Assembly (NCBI RefSeq): GCF_017810075.1
Contig: NZ_JADNYK010000001.1
Location: 186,001-250,000 of the forward strand
Direction of reading: 5' to 3'
Length of the DNA stretch: 64,000 nucleotides
Source of the DNA: Pseudozobellia sp. WGM2
GTDB lineage: Bacteria > Bacteroidota > Bacteroidia > Flavobacteriales > Flavobacteriaceae
Shown here piece after piece: positions 18,064-25,696 of the stretch; position 1 is the stretch's first letter, and each line of letters opens with the position of its first letter. The notes under the pieces were generated by a model. The model was not told the origin of the DNA. It saw only the letters and a list, made by a program, of their open reading frames with translations, and did no database searches. The translations under genes were made by a program, and so were the position numbers.

Positions 18064-21000
18064 TTATTTTTCTAATAAAGCAGTCAAAGTTTGTTCGATG
18101 TAAGATGCATATGACGCAATGGTCGTATGTTCAAAAACTTTGTTCAATGGAAAATTCATTTCTATCTCTTCATTAATTCTTGCGGTAACTCGAATGGCTG
18201 CCAAAGAATGCCCTCCTAGGGCTATAAAATCGTCGTGAACCCCTACTTTTTTCAGCTGTAACACTTCTTTCCAAATACCTTCAATTAGCTCCTCAATTTC
18301 GTTTCTAGGGGCGACGTAAGGCGTATCCATTTCTAATTGGGCACTCGACAGATTTTTTAACCCTGCCTTGTCCATTTTTCCATTTTTCGTCAGAGGAATT
18401 TCAGTTAAATGCTTGAACACCGAAGGAACCATATATGAGGGCAGTTCTTTGGCCAGTGCTATTTGAATTTCGTTTATAGATAAATCTGGGTTGCCCGTGT
18501 AATAGGCGACAAGCTTATTTGAGTTGATTTCTTCTTCATCGATTTCATTGTAACCAATTTCTTGAATAATTCTTTTGACTTCGATTTCATCTATTACTTC
18601 ATTGATTTCTTCAAGACTTTCGTTACGGGTTTTGTGCCCTAGGCGAACATCCCAGCTATACGGAAATGAATAATTGCTATAACCCAATTCTTTTTTATGA
18701 ACATAAATACCGACTTGGTTGATTAAGCAATTTGTCGAACGCCCAGTATCTGTAGGGCGTACCCATCCTGCTCTCTCTTTGAGAAATACGAGCATTTCTT
18801 CCAAACTTACATCACTGAATCTATAAAAGTCGACGAATTGAACCTTTTCAAACGTTTCATCATCATCGAACATCGAAGTGTCGAGAAGTTTTTTGACGGC
18901 ATCCGATTCTTGATGGTACAACTTTCTGGCTTCTAAAATAGTTTGGTCTATTTCGGTTGTGTCCAAATCATCATTCCAAAAAAGCTCTTCGGTCAATCTA
19001 GTTTCGAAAAATTGCCCTCTTGAAAGCCCTGTGACTATAAACGGAATGTTCTTCTCTAAAGCAATTTTAGTACTCAGGGTATAAATAGTTTTAAAGCATC
19101 CGTTACAAACATTTTTATGTCTGTGAAGGCTATCGACAAAAATTTCATTCATATGGGGTGTTTTGCCATACACATGGTCGACCCCTAAGCGAGTGACGAT
19201 TCTGTCGATATTTGCTTTAGCTTGTTCGGAAATATAGCCATTATCCATAGTGAAGGCCAATACCTTTAACCCCATATTTATCAGACGAGCCAGTACATAG
19301 GTGCTATCTTTACCGCCGCTCAATAACGATATGCAGTCATAGTTTACACTCTTGTCTCGTTTCGAGGATAATAGGCTTATCAATTGTTCGTCATTTTTGA
19401 AATACCGATGTGCCTTATCCTTATAGGTTTCGAAAGCTCGGCATAGATGACAAACGCCTTGGTCATCAAAGTCTGTACTGGGGTAGTTTGAAGGCAGGCC
19501 ACATTTGGTGCAGTTTACTACTTCTTCCTCGTGAATCGGTTGTTCGTTTTCTACCAAAACAACTGCACAGTTATCGATACCATCAAGTTGATTTAAAGTA
19601 GCTTCTATTTCCGATAGCTCGATTCTATGCCCACGGAGCTTGATCTGATCATCTATTCTGCCTAAGTACTCAAATTCCCCATCTTTATTCAAGCGTACCG
19701 AGTCTCCCGATTTGTATAGTTTTGAACCAGGATTATAAGGGTTATCTATGAATTTTTCCAATGTCATTTCTGAAGCCCCGATATAACCTTTGGCCAATCC
19801 GATGCCACCTAAATAGAGTTCACCAGAAACCCCACTAGGTACTAAATTCATATAATCGTCAAAAATATAGGATTGTATATTCTCAATAGGATGACCAATA
19901 GGTACCGAACTTTCTATATGCTTAGCTGGATCGAACTCAGAAGCAATACAACCTACAGTTGCTTCTGTAGGGCCATATTCATTGAATATTCTAAGTCTTT
20001 TTGAAAAGGATGCACTAATTTCTTGGGCAAGAGAAACCTTAAGGTCTTCACCACCCAAAATCATAGTATGTATGCTTGAGTCATCAAAAGTTTTTCCTTT
20101 CAATAATGATAAATGAGAGGGAGTTAACTTAATAGTGTTGACTTGATTATCTTCTACAACTCGAAGAAGAGTGGTGTCAGGCCCTAAACCACCCTCCTTG
20201 TAGATAATCATTCTACCACCATTTATAATGGGTAGAAACGTAGAGGTAATCGTAAGGTCGAATCCGATAGAAGTGAACAGCGCAAAAACTGAACTTTCAT
20301 CTACTTGGTAATAATTTTGAGCCCAGTTCAGATAGTTTGCCAGGCTCTTATTAGCAATCTTGACACCTTTAGGTTTGCCTGTACTACCGGAAGTATAAAG
20401 AATATAAGAGAGATCATCTTTATTGATATCGAGGTCTAAATTTTTTGATGATTCAGTATCGAGACTAGGTGCTATTTCATGTATGTTAATAATTTCGTTC
20501 GTGTCGATACTAACTTTTGACTGAAAATTTCTGTCAGTTACCATTAATGAGCTGTTCGAGTTTGAATAGATGTATTCAAGTCTTGCTCTAGGTTGATCCG
20601 AAGCTATGGGCACAAAAGCGGCCCCGGTTTTCAGAACTGCCAGAATAGCAATTATGTATTCTGGACTACGATTCATATGTATGGCTACTGTCGACTTATG
20701 ATCAATGTTTTTAGCCTTTAAATATCGTGCTAACCTATTCGCTTTTTTATTAAGGTTGGAATAGGTGAGTGTTTGTTCTTCAAACTGTATCGCTATACCG
20801 TTTGGTTTTTCAGAGGCCCATTTTTCAAACCGTTCTAAAACGGTTTTCTCGGGTTTGATAATTTCTTGATGAGAACCGATAAGATTCTGCTTTTCATCGG
20901 CACTTACAAGTTCAATCTCCTCTATGGGCTTATCAATATTATTTAAAAATGCATCGAGAAGCTTAAAAAAATGATTGGCTATGTCTACAGATTTTCTACC

Positions 21001-22218
21001 CTTCAAGAAAGTTTTTTTGATATCGAAAGCCAAGCGATAGTCTCCATTCTTTTGAAAATCATAAACATGACATCTAATGCTATGGGCACTGTCTATATGT
21101 TCGTTATGTACCCAATCGATTCTAGTAGGGTGGCCGTTGAAATCGGGGAAATCAGCAGTAATGAAATTGAGTAGGGCAGAGATATTTCTTTCCTTGACCG
21201 CACCGGTCATTCCAGGCCCCGCGTTTTTCAAAAAAGAATTACTTTCCACTTTTATGCGCTGCAGAAGTGTATTAAAAGTATCGTTATCTTCAATTTCTAT
21301 GGAGTAGGGGAGAACTTCTATAAAAAGACCCGCTGTTCTGTGGAACCTGCGCTCACTTCGATTGTGAGCCGGAGAACCAATGACTAAGCTTTTTTGGCCA
21401 CTGGTACGATAAAGAAAACTCAAGTAGAGAGTGGTGAAAATATTAAAGAGAGTTAAATCTTGTGTCCAACCTCTTACTTCCGGTTTATTTGCTAATTCTT
21501 TTAGTTTTTTGGTGCGTAAAGTACCGATTGATAATTCGATACGCTCAGCTTCGGTGGACAAAGCGTCATTTTTTTCTCCGTAGAATCTAAAATTTTGAAT
21601 GTCTTTTGAGACTTTGTTGGCCCAGTATTTTTTATAGGATTCGTTTATTTTGCTGTGCTGTACCTCTTGTTCATACTGCACGTAATCGCTAAAAGAGGCA
21701 GATTCCGCTGGAATGCTGTTTTTTTCTTGAAGTAAGTCGCCATATAGCGTAGCCATTCGATTGTACAAAATAGAAAAGGTCACTGCATCCGTTACCAAAT
21801 GATGTAGTTTGAAATACCATATATACCTGTTTTCACTTGTTTTCAAAAGACTACTTTCATAGACTTGCTTTGAGACGTTTAAAGGTTTAAGGGTTTTCTC
21901 TTTGATGTAAGAATGAATCTCATCTTTTGTTCGATGCCCAAAATCTAGAATCTTAAAATTTATAATGGAATTTTCGTTGATACTTTGGTGGGGCGTACCT
22001 TTTCTATCTATAAAAATAATTTTGAAAATATCATTCTCATTTACAAGTATTTGAAATGCTTTCTCAAAAGTTAATTCGTTTATAGTGCCATTTATATCAA
22101 ATGTGTAAACGACATCGTGCAACGGAACATTGGGATGCATTTGCTGCCCTGTCCACAAGGTCAATTGACTTTGAGTTAGGGGTAAGAAATTTTCAAATTG
22201 CGTTTTCATAGGGGGCAT
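18064..22218 (-). CDS. Nonribosomal peptide synthetase C-A-PCP with a PP-loop ATPase domain inserted in the A domain
   Basis: 1384 residues (a second ATG at 22209 is also possible). Condensation domain about 10-440, active site HHLVTDA (about 138-144, last Gly replaced by Ala). Adenylation domain from about 460: A3 YTSGSTGKPKG, A5 NEYGPTEA, A7 LYKSGD, A8 GRIDDQIKLRGHRIEL. After VVLVEN (about 890) about 340 residues intervene before the A9-A10 part resumes (LVAYYTG to NGKMDK, about 1233). The insert has two CxxC pairs (CTKC...CHLC, about 902-925), the PP-loop SGGKDS (about 967) and a further CxxC (VCNGC, about 1035), like N-acetyl-sugar amidotransferases (WbpG) and tRNA thiolases. PCP follows with LGGHSL (Ser about 1337). 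No epimerase or thioesterase. The substrate-pocket residues read by alignment to GrsA are DLTKIGEVGK, one change from the asparagine code. Confidence 0.93.
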   Translation of the reverse strand: MPPMKTQFENFLPLTQSQLTLWTGQQMHPNVPLHDVVYTFDINGTINELTFEKAFQILVNENDIFKIIFIDRKGTPHQSINENSIINFKILDFGHRTKDEIHSYIKEKTLKPLNVSKQVYESSLLKTSENRYIWYFKLHHLVTDAVTFSILYNRMATLYGDLLQEKNSIPAESASFSDYVQYEQEVQHSKINESYKKYWANKVSKDIQNFRFYGEKNDALSTEAERIELSIGTLRTKKLKELANKPEVRGWTQDLTLFNIFTTLYLSFLYRTSGQKSLVIGSPAHNRSERRFHRTAGLFIEVLPYSIEIEDNDTFNTLLQRIKVESNSFLKNAGPGMTGAVKERNISALLNFITADFPDFNGHPTRIDWVHNEHIDSAHSIRCHVYDFQKNGDYRLAFDIKKTFLKGRKSVDIANHFFKLLDAFLNNIDKPIEEIELVSADEKQNLIGSHQEIIKPEKTVLERFEKWASEKPNGIAIQFEEQTLTYSNLNKKANRLARYLKAKNIDHKSTVAIHMNRSPEYIIAILAVLKTGAAFVPIASDQPRARLEYIYSNSNSSLMVTDRNFQSKVSIDTNEIINIHEIAPSLDTESSKNLDLDINKDDLSYILYTSGSTGKPKGVKIANKSLANYLNWAQNYYQVDESSVFALFTSIGFDLTITSTFLPIINGGRMIIYKEGGLGPDTTLLRVVEDNQVNTIKLTPSHLSLLKGKTFDDSSIHTMILGGEDLKVSLAQEISASFSKRLRIFNEYGPTEATVGCIASEFDPAKHIESSVPIGHPIENIQSYIFDDYMNLVPSGVSGELYLGGIGLAKGYIGASEMTLEKFIDNPYNPGSKLYKSGDSVRLNKDGEFEYLGRIDDQIKLRGHRIELSEIEATLNQLDGIDNCAVVLVENEQPIHEEEVVNCTKCGLPSNYPSTDFDDQGVCHLCRAFETYKDKAHRYFKNDEQLISLLSSKRDKSVNYDCISLLSGGKDSTYVLARLINMGLKVLAFTMDNGYISEQAKANIDRIVTRLGVDHVYGKTPHMNEIFVDSLHRHKNVCNGCFKTIYTLSTKIALEKNIPFIVTGLSRGQFFETRLTEELFWNDDLDTTEIDQTILEARKLYHQESDAVKKLLDTSMFDDDETFEKVQFVDFYRFSDVSLEEMLVFLKERAGWVRPTDTGRSTNCLINQVGIYVHKKELGYSNYSFPYSWDVRLGHKTRNESLEEINEVIDEIEVKRIIQEIGYNEIDEEEINSNKLVAYYTGNPDLSINEIQIALAKELPSYMVPSVFKHLTEIPLTKNGKMDKAGLKNLSSAQLEMDTPYVAPRNEIEELIEGIWKEVLQLKKVGVHDDFIALGGHSLAAIRVTARINEEIEMNFPLNKVFEHTTIASYASYIEQTLTALLEK
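18491..19540 (-). other. Inserted PP-loop ATP pyrophosphatase (amidotransferase/thiolase-like) domain inside the A domain
   Basis: This is the segment of the synthetase that interrupts the adenylation domain between core motifs A8 and A10. Order: zinc-finger-like C-x2-C-x16-C-x2-C, PP-loop SGGKDST with the strand ISLL before it, FTMDNGY, a second CxxC about 68 residues after the PP-loop, and the VTGLSRGQ segment typical of the WbpG-type amidotransferases. Members of this fold activate a carbonyl oxygen with ATP and replace it by nitrogen or sulfur. The reading frame is continuous on both sides, so it is a true domain insertion and not an assembly error within the frame. Confidence 0.85.
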
Positions 22219-22231
22219 GCTTGTGGTTTGG

Positions 22232-22459
22232 TTATCTCGAAAGGTATTGCATGATATTTTTTATGGTCATGAAGTTTTCTATAGTCATATCTTCTGAAGG
22301 AATCTTTATATCAGCTTCGGTTTCAATGAAATTGATGAGGTTCATCATGCCCATAGAGTCTACGATTCCGCTACCTAACAAATCTTCATCATCATAAATT
22401 TTATCTAGGGGTTCGCTAGCTAGATTATTGATGATATATGATTCTATCTTATCTTTCAT
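22232..22459 (-). CDS. Free-standing acyl/peptidyl carrier protein
   Basis: 75 residues, a typical carrier-protein length. The phosphopantetheine attachment motif reads GIVDSMGMM (Ser about 35), followed by IETEADIKIPSEDMTIENF, the conserved helix II to III region of acyl carrier proteins. It overlaps the preceding adenylation gene by four bases (ATGA) and is followed after 13 bases by the C-A-PCP synthetase. The most direct reading is that the free-standing A domain loads this carrier to provide the first building block. The phosphopantetheinyl transferase at 30040-30744 would convert it to the holo form. Confidence 0.92.
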   Translation of the reverse strand: MKDKIESYIINNLASEPLDKIYDDEDLLGSGIVDSMGMMNLINFIETEADIKIPSEDMTIENFMTIKNIMQYLSR

Positions 22460-24027
22460 TTAGTGGTTTGGTCTAGAAGATTATTAATTTCTTTTCTATT
22501 GATTTTTCCGGAACTGGTTCTGGGCAGATCTGCGAAAACTTCTATTATTGTGGGTATGGCATAAAGTGGTAGGTGTTCTTTACAAAAATCACGAAGTTGA
22601 TGATTGTAGGTCTCAGCACCCTCTTGTAATTTGATGACAGCTGCTAATTCTTGTGCTTCTTTTTCTTTATCTAAAACGACCACAGCGACTTCTTCTACGT
22701 CTTCATGTTTTAAAAATGTATATTCCACTTCATCCAATTCGACTCTATGGCCTCGCAGTTTTATCTGTCTATCATTCCGACCTAAAAACAACAGTTCACC
22801 GTCTTGGTTTTCTTTGACCAGATCACCCGTTCGATAATAAATATGCTCATAGCCTTGAGCAATTTTAACTCTTTTAAAAGCCTTATCGGTAAGTTGTTCA
22901 TTATTCCAATACCCTTGCATTAAGGTGGCTGACCGAACGGCTAATTCGCCTATTTCACCTTTTTTCACTTCTTCTTGTCGATTGTCTAAAATTTTAAACT
23001 CAGTATCTGCCCAGACGTTACCGATAGGAACATTGGATTCAGCCGTAGGTAGCAGCTCAATGTTATAATAGGTGCATAAAATAAGTTCTGCTGGCCCATA
23101 AAGATTGGTGAATCTGGTCTCTGGCCAAAGTTGCATCAATGCTCGTAAATGCTTGGGTACAAATACCTCACCTGCAAAGAAAATCCACCTTAAAGCCCTA
23201 AAATCATGCTTCTCGATACGGCCACTGTTCAACAATTGAATTAACATAAGAGGCACTGAGTACCAAATACTAATTTTTTCATCGACTATCATAGCAGCGA
23301 GGCTTGTCGGCATTTTCAGATGAGCATCAGAAACGATTACGGTCGTTGCTTTTACTAAAGGAGCAACAAAATAGCCGAATGTAGAGGGGTCAAAATGAAG
23401 TGGTGCTGGGTTACCGAATATATCTTCGCTGGTTAAATCAAAGGTGTCTGCCATAATTTTTGCCAGACTCAATGCACTAGAATGTGTATGCATTATGCCT
23501 TTAGGTACTCCCGTAGAACCTGAAGTGTAAAGAATAAATGCCAGGTCACTGCCTAAGACATTTTTTTTGTTCGGTAATGTAGCAGAGTGGGAATAAACGA
23601 ACTGCCAAGAGACAGTTTTCGTCTCAAACGAAATGTCACTACCTATTATCGATATGACCGTAGTCTCTGTCTCCAAAACCTTATTTATTCTTCTATTTTG
23701 TAAAGGCGTTGTGACCAGATGGGAGACCCCGCAGTCGTTTAAAATTTTGGATACTCTCGAAATAGGGGCGAAAGGGTCGATTGGAACGTATGCGGCGCCC
23801 GATTTTAAAATGCCGTAAACTGCAATTGTGGTTTCAAGACAGCGATTCATATATATACCTATACGGTCACCTTTCTTAACACCATCATTAATTAGGTAAG
23901 CTGCTAGACGGTTTGATTTATTGTCAAGCTCTCGATAGGTAATTGAATCATTGAAACACCGAAAAGCCTGCTTGTTCGGTGTATCCGAAGCGGCTTTCTC
24001 TATTATTTGTTGCAAGGTATAAATCAA
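22456..24027 (-). CDS. Free-standing amino acid adenylation enzyme
   Basis: 523 residues, a complete single A domain: A3 YTSGSTGVPKG (about 160-170), A5 NLYGPAEL, A7 YYRTGD, A8 GRNDRQIKLRGHRVEL, A10 SSGKINRKE near the end, whose Lys is the catalytic residue. It lacks condensation and carrier domains; the carrier is the next gene, overlapping by four bases. Pocket residues aligned to GrsA read DPFYFALLCK, which resembles the pattern I recall for free-standing proline-activating enzymes of pyrrole pathways (DLLYLALVCK), but no acyl-CoA dehydrogenase for pyrrole formation is nearby. The start appears to be TTG at 24027; no in-frame ATG lies between it and the preceding stop. Confidence 0.9.
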   Translation of the reverse strand: MIYTLQQIIEKAASDTPNKQAFRCFNDSITYRELDNKSNRLAAYLINDGVKKGDRIGIYMNRCLETTIAVYGILKSGAAYVPIDPFAPISRVSKILNDCGVSHLVTTPLQNRRINKVLETETTVISIIGSDISFETKTVSWQFVYSHSATLPNKKNVLGSDLAFILYTSGSTGVPKGIMHTHSSALSLAKIMADTFDLTSEDIFGNPAPLHFDPSTFGYFVAPLVKATTVIVSDAHLKMPTSLAAMIVDEKISIWYSVPLMLIQLLNSGRIEKHDFRALRWIFFAGEVFVPKHLRALMQLWPETRFTNLYGPAELILCTYYNIELLPTAESNVPIGNVWADTEFKILDNRQEEVKKGEIGELAVRSATLMQGYWNNEQLTDKAFKRVKIAQGYEHIYYRTGDLVKENQDGELLFLGRNDRQIKLRGHRVELDEVEYTFLKHEDVEEVAVVVLDKEKEAQELAAVIKLQEGAETYNHQLRDFCKEHLPLYAIPTIIEVFADLPRTSSGKINRKEINNLLDQTTK

Positions 24028-24421
24028 ATCAGAAGGTAAGGTTTTTAATTATTGGTGTAAATAAAAACAATACCCTACCGGAAAGGTGTTGTCTTAATTT
24101 CATAGCATTGGTAAAGGTAGGTTTTGGTTTTTTTGTTTTCAAATGTGCAGTGGTGACATAATCCGATTAAACTTGTCGATAATCGAGAAAACCACTCATT
24201 AGACTGAATTTGACCTAATAATTGTTAATATTTATCGAATAATAACCAACCAGAACTCGTTGAAAATAGTCTTTATTGGCCTGACATAATTCTTCTAACA
24301 TCAAAAAAATAGCTTCAAATTTCGTCGCGCGAGCTGTTCAAGATATTTTTTTAACTCTAAAGAAATGTGATTGCCAGGGCATAAAAGATTTATTTCAAAA
24401 TTCTGTACCTTTTCAAACGCT
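24028..24421. other. Divergent control region between the two peptide operons
   Basis: 394 bases with no credible gene. It must hold the promoters of both divergent operons. I see a near-palindrome TCGATAATCGA at about 24176-24186 and an AT-rich dyad-like stretch around 24220-24250, candidate operator sites, but no clear TTG/TAnnTTTG promoter and no recognisable Fur or Zur box. Confidence 0.4.
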
Positions 24422-25672
24422 ATGAAAAAATTATTACTCTTATTACCATTACTCTTATTACCATTACTCACTTTTAGTCACCAGCCCAAACAAAGTCTAA
24501 TATACCTTAGAATATATGAGGAAACTGGGATAGAAGGTAGATTTGAGGTCAACGCCAATGAATTGATAAGTGTTTTTGGGTTAGATTATGGATTGAATCC
24601 GTCGATAGATGAAGTACGGCCCCATCAAAATCGAATTCAAGCCTATTTATTGGAGAATGCTGAATTTTCTTCCGAAAACGGAAATTTTCAAATTGTATTT
24701 ACCGGTGAAATAACCAAACTAAATACTGGGTTTGGAGACTTCATTAATTTTCACTTTAAGCTAGAACCGTCTGAAAACCTACCCGATAATCTAATTGTCG
24801 AATACACTGCCTTTACTCAAGAAGATCCATCTCACCGCTGTTTAATTGCAATGGAGTATAATTGGAAAGCCGGTTTAATAAACAATGAATCGATAGTTGC
24901 TCTATATTTAAGTAAAGACGAACCTAAAGGTACTATATCACTTACTGAAACTTCATTATGGAAAGGTTTTGTAGCTATGGTGAAGCAAGGAATTTGGCAT
25001 ATCTGGATCGGTATGGATCACATTCTATTCTTGCTAGCCTTGATTTTACCATCGGTTGTTCGAAGAAAAACAACCAAAATCAGAGGTGATGGTGCAGAGG
25101 TGGCCGATACAGGTTTTAGTATTCTAGGTTGGGAGCCCGTGCAGAAGTTCAAACCGGCCTTTATGTATATTTTGAAAATAGTGACTTTCTTTACTTTGGC
25201 CCATACCATTACGTTAAGCTTGGCGTCTTTGAACATAATTAACTTGCCGTCGAGAGTAGTTGAGTCTATTATCGCATTTTCGGTTGGCTTGGCCGCTTTT
25301 CACAACATTAGACCCATCTTTAAAGGAAAAGATTGGATTATAGCCTTTGTATTCGGATTGTTTCATGGCTTCGGATTCGCTAGCGTATTAGGCGAGTTAG
25401 GCTTTAAAGGGGAGTATCTATCGTTGTCTTTGGTGGGTTTTAACGTAGGGGTTGAAATAGGTCAAGTAGTAATTATAGCTCTGATATTTCCGATTTTGTA
25501 TTTGATTCGAAATCGTAAGTTGTATCCGAAATTACTGGTCGGGTTATCGGCATTATTGATATTTATTTCAATCTATTGGTTTATAGAAAGAGCCTTCGAT
25601 ATCGATTTGCCGTTAGATGAAATTGTGAATCGTAACCTCTACCCAATTGCGAGGTTCATTGGTTTGTTGTAA
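24422..25672 (+). CDS. HupE/UreJ-family membrane protein, probable metal permease
   Basis: About 416 residues from the ATG at 24422. A signal peptide made of LLLLP repeats is followed by an exported domain of about 165 residues, and then about six membrane helices. The membrane part carries the HupE/UreJ histidine motifs IWHIWIGMDHILF (about 197-209), TLAHTITLSL and LFHGFGFASVLGELG. HupE/UreJ proteins are nickel or cobalt permeases in hydrogenase and urease systems; in Bacteroidota they are frequently found with TonB receptors. Here it begins the plus-strand operon, 24 bases ahead of a peptide synthetase gene, which ties metal handling to the peptide. The metal and direction are not shown by the sequence. 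Confidence 0.85.
   Translation: MKKLLLLLPLLLLPLLTFSHQPKQSLIYLRIYEETGIEGRFEVNANELISVFGLDYGLNPSIDEVRPHQNRIQAYLLENAEFSSENGNFQIVFTGEITKLNTGFGDFINFHFKLEPSENLPDNLIVEYTAFTQEDPSHRCLIAMEYNWKAGLINNESIVALYLSKDEPKGTISLTETSLWKGFVAMVKQGIWHIWIGMDHILFLLALILPSVVRRKTTKIRGDGAEVADTGFSILGWEPVQKFKPAFMYILKIVTFFTLAHTITLSLASLNIINLPSRVVESIIAFSVGLAAFHNIRPIFKGKDWIIAFVFGLFHGFGFASVLGELGFKGEYLSLSLVGFNVGVEIGQVVIIALIFPILYLIRNRKLYPKLLVGLSALLIFISIYWFIERAFDIDLPLDEIVNRNLYPIARFIGLL
24434..24463 (+). repeat. Exact 15-bp tandem duplication in a signal peptide
   Basis: TTACTCTTATTACCA occurs twice without a gap (24434-24448, 24449-24463) with six bases of a third copy after it, encoding LLLLP LLLLP LL in the signal sequence of the HupE-like protein. 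Changes in copy number keep the reading frame. Confidence 0.9.
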
Positions 25673-25696
25673 ATTAAGTTTTAACCAGATATCCTT

